Source: DATDYW01 sp036516995 | GTDB taxonomy: Bacteria; Patescibacteriota; Minisyncoccia; Phycocordibacterales; JAACPR01 | Length of the DNA: 30,672 nt | Assembly (NCBI GenBank): GCA_036516995.1 | Contig: DATDYW010000056.1 | Location: forward strand, 1 to 30,672 | Direction of reading: 5' to 3' | In this document: one piece after another, positions 1 to 5,774 of the stretch | How positions within the stretch are numbered: position 1 is the stretch's first letter | Layout of the letters: every line of letters starts with the position of its first letter | Program-made: the position numbers and the translations under genes | Notes under the pieces: model-generated | Database searches by the model: none | Seen by the model: only the letters and a program-made list of their open reading frames with translations | Told to the model about the DNA's origin: nothing

Positions 1-442
1 GCCGGTCGAGACCCGAGACCTCTCCGTTGAGCGTCTCGGCGAGATTGCGCTCCGTTTCTTCCGGCTGCACCTCGAGGCCGCGGCTGGGCGCGGGTACGCC
101 GCGACGTTCACCGAGATCCGAGACCTGGTCGGCGCCGTGCCCGAGGAGGCGCTCCTCGGAGGGCCTCGGGTGGCGTTCCTGCGCGACCTCCGAGAGGGCG
201 GAAACCTCTCGCGGCCGCGGCACGGCCGGCAATCCGTCGGCTGGCTGGCGTTCGAGCGCAACCGCGCCGTCGCCCTAGCCGCCGCGATGGAGAGCGCGCG
301 CCGCGACGACCTCGGTTTCGAGGACGTCGTGCGCGAGCGGGTTGAGCGGTTCGCGAGCGTGGCTAAGGTTCCGCCGCCCGAAGCCGCGAGCCTCCTCCTC
401 TACCTGGCGCGGGAGAGGGCAGACCGCGGATGCGAGCCGTGA
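1..442 (+). CDS. Unknown protein, 5' end outside window
   Basis: The reading frame is open from base 2 to a TGA at 440-442 (about 146 codons seen), so the gene begins upstream of the window. The visible part is alpha-helical and rich in Arg, Ala and Glu, with no membrane segment or signal peptide. It has short hydrophobic helices near the C-terminus (ASLLLYLARERA). I recognise no domain. A GTG at 137 could start a 101-residue protein, but the coding-like composition continues upstream of it, so a truncated longer gene is more likely. The stop codon lies inside the terminator hairpin. Confidence 0.6.
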   Translation, partial: PVETRDLSVERLGEIALRFFRLHLEAAAGRGYAATFTEIRDLVGAVPEEALLGGPRVAFLRDLREGGNLSRPRHGRQSVGWLAFERNRAVALAAAMESARRDDLGFEDVVRERVERFASVAKVPPPEAASLLLYLARERADRGCEP

Positions 443-460
443 AGGCTCGCTTTTTCTTTT
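432..460 (+). terminator. Rho-independent terminator
   Basis: A 7-bp stem (GCGAGCC 432-438 with GGCTCGC 444-450) is followed by a T-rich run at 451-460. It overlaps the stop codon of the preceding gene and separates it from the convergent minus-strand gene. Confidence 0.85.
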
Positions 461-487
461 CTCCTTGGACGACGGGGCGCCCCGGGG

Positions 488-1573
488 CTAGCGGCCGCGG
501 AACCGATCGAGCCAGCCGAAAATTCCGTCGCTCTTTTTTTCGACGGGCGCGGCGACCGCTGCCGCCGCGGGGGTTGGCTGCTTTTCCGCTGCCGCGGCCG
601 ACGTCGGCGGAGCGGCCTCGTAGTGCGTCTCGACGCTCTGCTTCGCCGCGGCGACCCGCATCTCCCGCAGGAGCCGCCCCACGGTTACCTGCAGGTCGAA
701 CTCGCGGGGGATTTCCTCGATTGGTAGCACTCCGCGCTGCACGCCGGAGATAATTTCGATAACTAGGCTCGGCGGCTTGCCGCCGATGTCGGCAATCTTT
801 CCCTCGACGCGGCGGAGGGGGGCGTAGACGTCGGCCAGCCGCTTGGCGTTCTGGATTGCCGCCTCAAACTCGGCGGGGCCGAACGACTTTCGCTCTGCTC
901 TCGGCGCGGCCGGCGCGCCGACCACGGGCGACGGTGCCTCGGCGGAGGCTGCCGTTTTTCCTCCGACAAAAGGTGCTCCTGCTTCCGGCTGACGCGGCCC
1001 TTGCTCCGGTTTGGTAGGCCGAGGCGCCGCTTTCGCGGGCGCCGCTTTGGCGTCTGGGAGGTTGAGCCAGCGCTTCGGCTCGGCGGGGTCTTGCCCGGGC
1101 GGAACAACCTTTAATCCCTCCTCTTTTTCTCTCTCCCCGAGAGACTGCGGCCTTAGCGCCCGACGCTTGAGCGCGTTTTCTGTTTGTCGCGCGGCGCTCT
1201 TCACGAACGCACCCTTTCGCTCGGGTGTCATCTCGCGCAGCTCGCGCTTCTCGAGGTGCCCGTCGCCGCCGGCGTCGAAGGAGAGGCGTCGACGTCGCTT
1301 GATCTCGGGGTCTGTCTTGGGCAGAGCGGTCATAGCGCCCACGAGTCTCTCCGTGTTCAGGGTACTCAAATCGAGTGGCGCGTCGGCCGCAATTCTTTGG
1401 TCAGACGGCTCACCGGCCGCCCCTGTTTCTTCCGGTACTACCACCGCCGTCTGATTGGCCGACTTCGGGCGCTTCGCCCTAGGTGTCGGCTGGGAGAGCC
1501 GCGCCGAGGTCCGTGTCTCTGCTCCCGCGAGTGCCGCGCCCTTCGCCCCTGGCTCGTTTTCCTGATTTTGCAT
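488..1573 (-). CDS. Disordered Ala/Pro-rich protein with EF-hand-like loop
   Basis: About 361 residues, mostly low-complexity (Ala, Pro, Glu, Lys, Arg), suggesting long disordered linkers. A short segment near residues 97-111 reads SFDAGGDGHLEKRE. With Asp100, Asp104, Gly105, Leu107 and Glu111 it matches the D-x-x-x-D-G-x-L/I-x-x-x-E spacing of an EF-hand calcium loop. A second ordered-looking region lies near residues 235-310 (AEFEAAIQNAKRLADVYAPL onward). The C-terminus GIFGWLDRFRGR could be an amphipathic helix. An ATG at 1582 exists upstream, but it sits inside the -10 box TAGAAT, so the ATG at 1573 is preferred. No signal peptide is visible. Function is unknown. Confidence 0.65.
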   Translation of the reverse strand: MQNQENEPGAKGAALAGAETRTSARLSQPTPRAKRPKSANQTAVVVPEETGAAGEPSDQRIAADAPLDLSTLNTERLVGAMTALPKTDPEIKRRRRLSFDAGGDGHLEKRELREMTPERKGAFVKSAARQTENALKRRALRPQSLGEREKEEGLKVVPPGQDPAEPKRWLNLPDAKAAPAKAAPRPTKPEQGPRQPEAGAPFVGGKTAASAEAPSPVVGAPAAPRAERKSFGPAEFEAAIQNAKRLADVYAPLRRVEGKIADIGGKPPSLVIEIISGVQRGVLPIEEIPREFDLQVTVGRLLREMRVAAAKQSVETHYEAAPPTSAAAAEKQPTPAAAAVAAPVEKKSDGIFGWLDRFRGR

Positions 1574-1580
1574 AGTTGCC

Positions 1581-1586
1581 ATTCTA
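1581..1586 (-). promoter_or_regulatory. -10 box for the disordered-protein gene
   Basis: On the minus strand TAGAAT lies 7 nt before the ATG at 1573. This is the short-leader spacing seen at many genes here, and it decides the start codon. Confidence 0.55.
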
Positions 1587-1613
1587 CGCGCATTTGGCAG
1601 GTTCGGCCAAAGA

Positions 1614-1641
1614 TTGAAACTGGCCCAGGAAAATGCATAAT
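1614..1641 (+). promoter_or_regulatory. Sigma70-type promoter of tRNA-Leu
   Basis: TTGAAA (1614-1619), 16-nt spacer, CATAAT (1636-1641) preceded by TG. The start would be near 1648, about 9 nt before the tRNA. Confidence 0.75.
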
Positions 1642-1656
1642 GGCCCAGCCCTCAAT

Positions 1657-1739
1657 GCCCAGGTGGTGGAATTGGTATACACACACGCTTGAGGTGCGTG
1701 ACCGTTTACGGTATGCGGGTTCAAGTCCCGCCCTGGGCA
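1657..1739 (+). tRNA. tRNA-Leu (anticodon GAG)
   Basis: A complete cloverleaf is visible. The acceptor stem is GCCCAGG 1657-1663 with CCTGGGC 1732-1738. The anticodon stem is CACGC/GCGTG with loop TTGAGGT and anticodon GAG at 1691-1693. A long variable arm (ACCG TTTA CGGT, 1701-1712) marks a class II tRNA. The T-arm GCGGG/CCCGC carries TTCAAGT. The discriminator is A1739, as expected for Leu. CCA is not encoded. GAG reads CUC and CUU codons; CUC is abundant in the neighbouring genes. Confidence 0.97.
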
Positions 1740-1808
1740 CACAAGAAATCACCCCGCCGCCGAGGCGGGGTGATTCTTTTGATGTGTGTGCCCAGGGCGG
1801 GACTTGAA
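1720..1808. repeat. 24-nt perfect inverted repeat of the tRNA-Leu 3' end
   Basis: Bases 1720-1743 (T-loop through acceptor 3' strand and four trailer bases) are repeated exactly as reverse complement at 1785-1808. The two arms flank a terminator-type hairpin. Transcribed together, the downstream arm could pair with the tRNA 3' half and compete with T-arm and acceptor folding. Confidence 0.95.
1747..1780 (+). terminator. Terminator of tRNA-Leu
   Basis: A 12-bp stem (AATCACCCCGCC 1747-1758 with GGCGGGGTGATT 1764-1775), a 5-nt loop and TTTT at 1777-1780. The sequence is nearly symmetric and preceded by A-rich bases, so it may work in both directions. Confidence 0.85.
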
Positions 1809-1952
1809 AGCCGGAGCGCACCGGAGCGAAGCGGAGGTCTTCGACGAGCTTCCCAGCGAGGAGAAGGCGCGAGCCGGGGTCGCGGGTACTTAGGTTTTTG
1901 GATTCGCAGAGCGAATTCAAAAAACTTAGTAACCCGTGACCAAGTCCCGCCC
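1785..1952 (+). ncRNA. tRNA-linked structured element, copy 1 (candidate)
   Basis: The element begins with the antisense copy of the tRNA-Leu 3' end (1785-1808). A body follows (1809-1935) that is about 80% identical, by eye, to the body after tRNA-His. It ends with a direct copy of the T-arm 3' strand (CAAGTCCCGCCC, 1941-1952), which can pair with the element's own 5' flank to close it. Internal helices include GTCTTC/GAAGGC, GGTCGCGGG/CCCGTGACC and a terminal hairpin GATTCGC-AGA-GCGAATT. The strand of any transcript is not known. The body differs by 2 nt in length between loci, which argues against a protein reading. Confidence 0.55.
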
Positions 1953-2040
1953 CTCATAAAAATTTTATCGGTCCTTTACCCGCAAATTGTTTTGCTGGGG
2001 CGATGCTCGCGTCGAGAAAAACTCCGCCCCTTCTCGGTTC

Positions 2041-2049
2041 TGCTACACT
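2041..2049 (+). promoter_or_regulatory. Extended -10 of the M16 peptidase gene
   Basis: TGCTACACT ends 9 nt before the ATG at 2059, implying a leader of at most a few bases. No Shine-Dalgarno sequence is present. Confidence 0.6.
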
Positions 2050-2058
2050 CTCCACGCC

Positions 2059-3336
2059 ATGTGGGAACCCTTCGCCTTCGATCGGCGCGACGTCGCTGGC
2101 GTGCCCGTGTTCGTTCGCGCCGTGCCCTGGGTCACGGGCCACGCGGCAATTCGCGTTGCCTTCTCCGTCGGGGCGCGCTCCGACGTCGAGGGCCGCGAAG
2201 GGCTGGCGCACTTCTTCGAGCACCTGCCCTTCGACGGCTGCGAGGGGGCGCCGACCCACGACGACGTCGAGACCGTCCGCCACACGCTCTTCATGGACAC
2301 GCTCAACGCTTTCACCGGCATGGAGTACACCGTCTTCGTGGGCCGCTGCCGGACGGAGCGCATTCCCGAGGCGCTCGACTTCTTCCGCCGCCTCGTCTGG
2401 AAGCCAATCCTCGATCCCGCAGAGCTCGAGCGCGAGCGGCAGGTTATCGTCCGTGAAATTTGGCGCCTCTACGGCACGCCGAAGGACCTCGAGCTCGTTC
2501 GGCTGGAGTGGGCCGACCTGATGCCGCCGGGCCACCGCTTCGCCACACACTTTCGCCCGCTCGGGCGACCGGAGACCGTCGGCGCCGTGACCCGCGAGGA
2601 GCTCCTGGCTTTCCACCGCGAGCGTTACGTCCGCGAGAACCTCTCGATTTTCGTTGTCGGCGACGCGCCGGCCGAGGTGCTCGACCCGGCGATCGAGGCG
2701 CTCGTTGCCGCCGTGCCGAGCGGCGCCGCGTTCCCGGCGCCGACGCTCATTGTCGAGCCCCAGCACCCGCCCGTGCCGCTGCGCGACATTTCCTACAAAG
2801 AGTTCTTCGGCGTCTCGGAGGAGGCGCGCCCGAAGAACACCGAGGTCGAGTGGAGCCGCATCGTGCCGCGGCCGACGTCCGAGGGCCAGCTCCGGCTGGC
2901 GGGCCGCCTGCTCTCGCGCGTCCTCAAGGACGCGATTCGCGGGAAGTTCGGCGCCACCTACAGCGTCTCGACGTACGTAGACATCTTCCGCGACCTGGCG
3001 CTCGTCGGCGCCCACACCAAGGTTGAGCCTGCGCGGGCCGACGAGGTGCGCGCCCACGCCGAGGCGACGCTGGGAACGCTACTCGCCGCCGCGCCCGAGC
3101 ACGCGGCGAAGTTCGGCGAGGTGCGCCAGGCGATGCTCGACCGCGCCGAGGCCGAGGAGTTCCACACCGGCCGAATCGCCGACGACGCCGCGACCGACTG
3201 GGTGGTGGACGGCAAGATTGCGCTGAAGTCGGTGACGGTCGCCGACGTGCGTGCCGCTACCTACGCGGGAACCTGCCGGCTGCTCGCCGACAGCCTGCAG
3301 CCGGACAAGTGCCAGCGGCTGATCGTCCGACCGTAA
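2059..3336 (+). CDS. M16 (insulinase/pitrilysin-like) zinc peptidase
   Basis: A 425-residue protein with the inverted zinc motif HxxEH (His51, Glu54, His55 in AHFFEHLPF). A third metal ligand, Glu133, lies 77 residues downstream in REIWRLYG, the usual M16 spacing. So this carries the catalytic M16A domain followed by a second M16C-like half (LRDISYKEFFG to the C-terminus with SVSTYVDIF). The length matches single-chain two-domain M16B enzymes such as mitochondrial-processing-peptidase-like bacterial proteases. No signal peptide is visible, so a cytoplasmic role in peptide degradation is likely. Substrate is unknown. The start at 2059 is chosen because it follows a TGCTACACT -10 box; an in-frame start at 1987 would lie upstream of that promoter. 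Confidence 0.9.
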   Translation: MWEPFAFDRRDVAGVPVFVRAVPWVTGHAAIRVAFSVGARSDVEGREGLAHFFEHLPFDGCEGAPTHDDVETVRHTLFMDTLNAFTGMEYTVFVGRCRTERIPEALDFFRRLVWKPILDPAELERERQVIVREIWRLYGTPKDLELVRLEWADLMPPGHRFATHFRPLGRPETVGAVTREELLAFHRERYVRENLSIFVVGDAPAEVLDPAIEALVAAVPSGAAFPAPTLIVEPQHPPVPLRDISYKEFFGVSEEARPKNTEVEWSRIVPRPTSEGQLRLAGRLLSRVLKDAIRGKFGATYSVSTYVDIFRDLALVGAHTKVEPARADEVRAHAEATLGTLLAAAPEHAAKFGEVRQAMLDRAEAEEFHTGRIADDAATDWVVDGKIALKSVTVADVRAATYAGTCRLLADSLQPDKCQRLIVRP

Positions 3337-3343
3337 AAAGGAA

Positions 3344-3361
3344 AAGCCCCAATCGGGGCTT
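3344..3361 (-). terminator. Terminator, chiefly for the minus strand
   Basis: Stem AAGCCCC/GGGGCTT with loop AATC. The T-rich tail (TTTTCCTTTTT) appears on the minus strand, just after the small Cys-rich gene. The hairpin also sits 7 nt beyond the M16 stop, so it may serve both genes. Confidence 0.75.
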
Positions 3362-3371
3362 CTAGGGTGCG

Positions 3372-3563
3372 CTACGCGGCGCACTCGGTTCGCCCGAGGC
3401 AGGGAACCGAGTGGTAGGCGTTGCAGCTGCGGCACCAGGCCTTCCGGTGGGGCACGCCCGTGTCGCGCGTCTTGTCGACGGCGGATTCGCGGGCGAGGCG
3501 AGGCTTGGCGAACGGCCGGAGAGATCCGGTGCTGGCGGTGTGGGAAGAGCAGTCGCAGACCAT
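3372..3563 (-). CDS. Small Cys-rich protein (possible zinc ribbon)
   Basis: A 63-residue reading frame with Cys at the N-terminus (MVCDCSS) and a C-terminal cluster (AWCRSCNAYHSVPCLGRTEC) with CxxC plus further Cys and His spaced like a metal-binding knuckle. It ends directly before a terminator with a proper T-tail on this strand, which supports a real gene. An in-frame stop lies 12 codons upstream of the ATG, so the start is constrained. Another frame here (to 3613) is Pro/Ala/Arg-rich and looks like a shadow. Function unknown. Confidence 0.45.
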   Translation of the reverse strand: MVCDCSSHTASTGSLRPFAKPRLARESAVDKTRDTGVPHRKAWCRSCNAYHSVPCLGRTECAA

Positions 3564-3673
3564 TCCCCGCCATTCTCGGTCTGGCTCTCTCGGGCGTCAA
3601 TCGCTAGCCGCACCGCGCCTCATACTGTAGATTGCGGCTCGAATGTTCTTGTCCCCGCCCGGTCCCAATTTAC

Positions 3674-3746
3674 GGTGCCTATGGTGTAACGGTTAACACT
3701 CGAGCTTGTGGAGCTCGCAATATGGGTTCGACTCCCATTAGGCACC
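3674..3746 (+). tRNA. tRNA-His (anticodon GTG)
   Basis: Complete cloverleaf. The acceptor is GTGCCTA 3675-3681 with TAGGCAC 3739-3745. The extra 5' G (3674, G-1) faces C73 (3746), the identity pair of tRNA-His. The anticodon arm is CGAGC-TTGTGGA-GCTCG with GTG at 3708-3710. The T-arm is ATGGG/CCCAT around TTCGACT. CCA is not encoded. Confidence 0.97.
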
Positions 3747-3820
3747 CTCGCTCCGATCCGAACCCGGCGCCGCGCCGGGTTTCGGCATTGGAGGAGCGAG
3801 GGTGCCTAATGGGAGTCGAA
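3727..3820. repeat. 28-nt perfect inverted repeat of the tRNA-His 3' end
   Basis: Bases 3727-3754 (T-loop, acceptor strand, discriminator and eight trailer bases) recur exactly as reverse complement at 3793-3820. The 38-nt spacer holds a strong hairpin (CCCGGCG 3763-3769 with CGCCGGG 3773-3779, extended by AA/TT) but no T-run. The architecture is the same as at tRNA-Leu, with different sequence. Confidence 0.95.
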
Positions 3821-3966
3821 AGCCGCAGCGCACCGGAGCGAAGCGGAGGTCCGGCCCGAGCTTCCCAGCGAGGGCCGGGCGCGAGGCGGGGTCGCGAGCA
3901 CTTAGCCGAATGGGATTCGCAACGCGAATTCCACGAGGCTTAGTGACTCGTGACCGATTCCCATTA
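3793..3966 (+). ncRNA. tRNA-linked structured element, copy 2 (candidate)
   Basis: Antisense tRNA-His 3' end, then the shared body (3821-3949), then a direct partial T-arm copy (CGATTCCCATTA, 3955-3966) able to pair with the 5' flank with one G-U. Helices match copy 1 with compensatory changes: GTCCGGCCC/GGGCCGGGC replaces GTCTTC/GAAGGC around the conserved GAGCTTCCCAGCGA, and CAC/GTG replaces TAC/GTA beside the same bulged A. It ends 6 nt before the -10 box of the acetyltransferase gene. Confidence 0.55.
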
Positions 3967-3972
3967 CGTACC

Positions 3973-3981
3973 TGCTATCCT
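3973..3981 (+). promoter_or_regulatory. Extended -10 of the GNAT gene
   Basis: TGCTATCCT lies 6 nt before the ATG at 3988, which supports that start over upstream in-frame codons inside the tRNA-linked element. Confidence 0.5.
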
Positions 3982-3987
3982 CTCACC

Positions 3988-4527
3988 ATGTTTCTCGCAG
4001 AAATTCGTGGAACAAAAATCCACCTGAGGCCCTACCAGCCCTCCGACATTTCCGCTTGGCAGCGGTGGGACGTTGACCCAGAGGTGCAGAGGCATATGCC
4101 CGGCTCTCTCAACGCTCCCGTTTCGGATGAAAAGCAGCTCGAGTACCTAAAAGAGTGCGAGGGCGAGCGGGACGGGGTCTACTGGAGCGTAGCCAGCAAT
4201 GGCGGCGACGTCCTCATCGGCAGCGTTGCCATCACCGGCATCAGTGACGGAGCGGGAGAGCTCGGAGTCGTGATTGGAGAGAAAGATTACTGGGGGAAGG
4301 GAATCGCGCTGGAGGCTGTGACGTTGGCGTGCGGCGCGGCGCTCAGGGAACTTAACCTCAAGAGCGTCTTCGCCGAGTACGAGGAGGGAAACGTTGGTGC
4401 TCAGAAAGCGCTCGAGAAGGCTGGTTTTGTCAGAGAGGCTTTTCTGGAGGGCTCACGCGATAAAGACGGATTGAAGATAAACACTTTCAAATACGTCCTG
4501 ACTAACAAATTGCAAAACTCTGACTGA
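3988..4527 (+). CDS. GNAT family N-acetyltransferase (RimJ/RimL-like)
   Basis: A 179-residue protein with the GNAT fold order. The N-terminal strand reads IHLRPYQPSD. The acetyl-CoA pyrophosphate-binding motif A lies at residues 93-108 (GVVIGEKDYWGKGIAL, with W-G-K-G-I-A as the P-loop-like turn). Motif B lies at 128-155 (FAEYEEGNVGAQKALEKAGF), typical of RimJ/RimL-type enzymes that acetylate protein N-termini or small molecules. Substrate cannot be told from sequence. An in-frame start at 3802 would run through the structured element and the promoter, so it is rejected. The stop lies inside the first copy of a dispersed repeat. Confidence 0.88.
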   Translation: MFLAEIRGTKIHLRPYQPSDISAWQRWDVDPEVQRHMPGSLNAPVSDEKQLEYLKECEGERDGVYWSVASNGGDVLIGSVAITGISDGAGELGVVIGEKDYWGKGIALEAVTLACGAALRELNLKSVFAEYEEGNVGAQKALEKAGFVREAFLEGSRDKDGLKINTFKYVLTNKLQNSD

Positions 4528-4605
4528 GGTTTGGAATGTAAATCGCCACGCCACTTCTCTCAAAAACAGTTCTGACTTCCTCCGCGACGGCACCCTAACG
4601 AGAAT
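4526..4605. repeat. Dispersed intergenic repeat, copy 1
   Basis: Starts GAG-N4-GGAATGTA and runs to ACGAGAAT. It is about 86% identical by eye to copy 3 (8142-8221) over 73 nt and shares a core with copy 2 (7076-7147). The conserved core is CTGACTTCCTCC-N-CGA. It lies between the convergent GNAT and TrmB-like genes. Confidence 0.85.
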
Positions 4606-4647
4606 AGAACTAGAAAACGCTTCTTGGGGAAGCGTTTTCTAGTTCTA
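4605..4647. terminator. 19-bp perfect hairpin between convergent genes
   Basis: Bases 4605-4623 pair exactly with 4629-4647 around loop TTGGG. Neither strand has a following T-run, so a terminator role is only suggested by its place between two gene ends. It abuts the dispersed repeat. Confidence 0.55.
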
Positions 4648-4676
4648 GCCGCTGAAACTTTTAGATGTCCTGTCGT

Positions 4677-5441
4677 TTAGGCCGTGAGCCACATTCTCTT
4701 AAAGACCTCGCGCATATTGGATGCGAGCATTCGGTCGTTGATTTCGACGAGGTAGTAAGGGTGCTGCTGCGTCACAATCATCACGATGCGGTCTCCGCCG
4801 ACCCACACCGAAGCGCTGAAGGACACGTCCTTAGAGAACTTGATGTCACGCACCGGGCGAGGCTGCTTCGACGCGAGAGCCCGTTCCGCTGGGGCATCGT
4901 TGCCCACGAGTCGCATCTTCGTCTTGCTGCTGAAGGGCTGCTTCCAGTACCAGCTGAGCCACTTCTGGTATGCCTCCAGGAAGGTGTAGTCCTGGATTCC
5001 CCACCACGTGCCGTCTAAGGCGAGCACGTCTGCCTGCCACTGCTCAATGTTTTCGTAGAGGAACTCCTCGAGCCTGTGCTCCTCGACAAAGCGAATCTTG
5101 GGCACGGGGTGGGTCTTGCCCGCAGAGATGTTCGCCGCCTCTGCCGCGACCTCTCGGAGCATCGCCGTCTTCTCGTCGAGTGCGCGTCGGTCACGCTCGG
5201 CCGCTTTCTCAAGGCTCGCGGGGGAGATGGGCGAAAAGCGGACGCTCTTGCCGCTAATATCAGCCTCTACGAAACCTTTGGACTGGAGGGACTGGGCCAC
5301 GCTGTAGACGGTGGCTCGATTTACCTTGGTGGTTTTGGACAGCTCCGCCGGAGTCGCCGGGCCGCTCCGCAGCAGGGCCAGGAAAATGGAAATCTCCTTG
5401 TCGTGCAGGCCGAGCCGACCGAGCGTTTCTTTTAGCGCCAC
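4677..5441 (-). CDS. TrmB-like winged-helix transcriptional regulator
   Basis: A 254-residue protein. Residues 1-70 form a TrmB-type winged helix: LGLHDKEISIFLALLRSG, then TPAELSKTTKVNRATVYSVA as the helix-turn-helix, then a wing. A short coiled segment follows (about 75-105). The C-terminal domain (115-254, KIRFVEEHRLEEFLYENIEQ onward) resembles the TrmB effector domain seen in many CPR regulators. The start is GTG. Its own promoter overlaps a palindromic site that is repeated at the divergent radical SAM promoter, so autoregulation and control of that gene are likely. Effector unknown. Confidence 0.85.
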   Translation of the reverse strand: MALKETLGRLGLHDKEISIFLALLRSGPATPAELSKTTKVNRATVYSVAQSLQSKGFVEADISGKSVRFSPISPASLEKAAERDRRALDEKTAMLREVAAEAANISAGKTHPVPKIRFVEEHRLEEFLYENIEQWQADVLALDGTWWGIQDYTFLEAYQKWLSWYWKQPFSSKTKMRLVGNDAPAERALASKQPRPVRDIKFSKDVSFSASVWVGGDRIVMIVTQQHPYYLVEINDRMLASNMREVFKRMWLTA

Positions 5442-5447
5442 GCCCGA

Positions 5448-5476
5448 AGGCTACTCCGTTGGTAGGTATTCGTCAA
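5448..5476 (-). promoter_or_regulatory. Promoter of the TrmB-like gene
   Basis: On the minus strand TTGACG (5476-5471), 17-nt spacer, TAGCCT (5453-5448), ending 6 nt before the GTG start. The -35 lies inside operator copy 1. Confidence 0.6.
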
Positions 5477-5488
5477 CAATTGTTGGAC
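5468..5488. promoter_or_regulatory. Operator-like palindrome, copy 1
   Basis: ATTCGTCAACAATTGT (5468-5483), with dyad core CAACAATTGTTG at 5474-5485. It covers the -35 of the regulator gene, the position expected for repression. Confidence 0.7.
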
Positions 5489-5694
5489 AGTCATCCACAC
5501 CTAGATGAAGGTGGCCTACTATATTTTCGGAGTAGGATACGGCTGACCAAACACCGCAATTACTCTTATGGAGGCTCCAGCTGAAGAAAACAAGGGCAGA
5601 GAGACTGAGTTCGCTCGTCTCTACGAAACACTCCTGCCAGAGGCTCAGGCAGCAGCCTCAACTGAGAAGGGGGTGCAGGATTCAGTTGTCGAAG

Positions 5695-5715
5695 ATTCGT
5701 CAACAATTGTCCAAC
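5695..5715. promoter_or_regulatory. Operator-like site, copy 2
   Basis: The same 16-mer ATTCGTCAACAATTGT recurs exactly at 5695-5710, followed by CCAAC. It ends 10 nt upstream of the -35 of the radical SAM promoter, a position open to activation or repression. The stretch between the copies (5489-5694) holds no gene I can support. Confidence 0.7.
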
Positions 5716-5720
5716 ATATC

Positions 5721-5749
5721 TTGACAGATAGCAAAAAAGAGAATACAAT
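5721..5749 (+). promoter_or_regulatory. Consensus promoter of the radical SAM gene
   Basis: TTGACA (5721-5726), 17-nt spacer, TACAAT (5744-5749). This near-perfect sigma70 promoter lies downstream of the ATG at 5568 and so argues that translation starts at 5775. Confidence 0.8.
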
Positions 5750-5774
5750 TGAAGACAAATCAAGACCTATAAAA

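Noticed and set aside
1657..1952. Interpreting the tRNA-Leu locus as a group I intron or T-box riboswitch
   Set aside because: The tRNA is intact rather than split, and no specifier loop or antiterminator architecture of a T-box is visible.
1689..2456. Open frames running through the tRNA-linked element (Ser/Arg-rich, with LVTRD near the end)
   Set aside because: The homologous element at tRNA-His reads LVTRD in a different frame because the bodies differ by 2 nt; structure, not peptide, is conserved.
1954..3057. Long minus-strand open frame across the M16 gene
   Set aside because: GC-rich antisense shadow; the plus strand has the HxxEH zinc site and a promoter.
3362..3613. 83-codon minus-strand frame starting at GTG 3613
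   Set aside because: Pro/Ala/Arg-rich translation typical of out-of-frame GC-rich sequence; the Cys-rich frame at 3372-3563 is more plausible.
5571..5580. GGAGGCTCCA resembling the 5' box of the structured repeat
   Set aside because: No other part of the repeat follows; the box is a short palindrome that can occur by chance.
5568..5774. N-terminal extension of the radical SAM protein
   Set aside because: It contains an operator copy and a near-consensus promoter, and its Glu/Ser-rich translation does not resemble the family; start moved to 5775.
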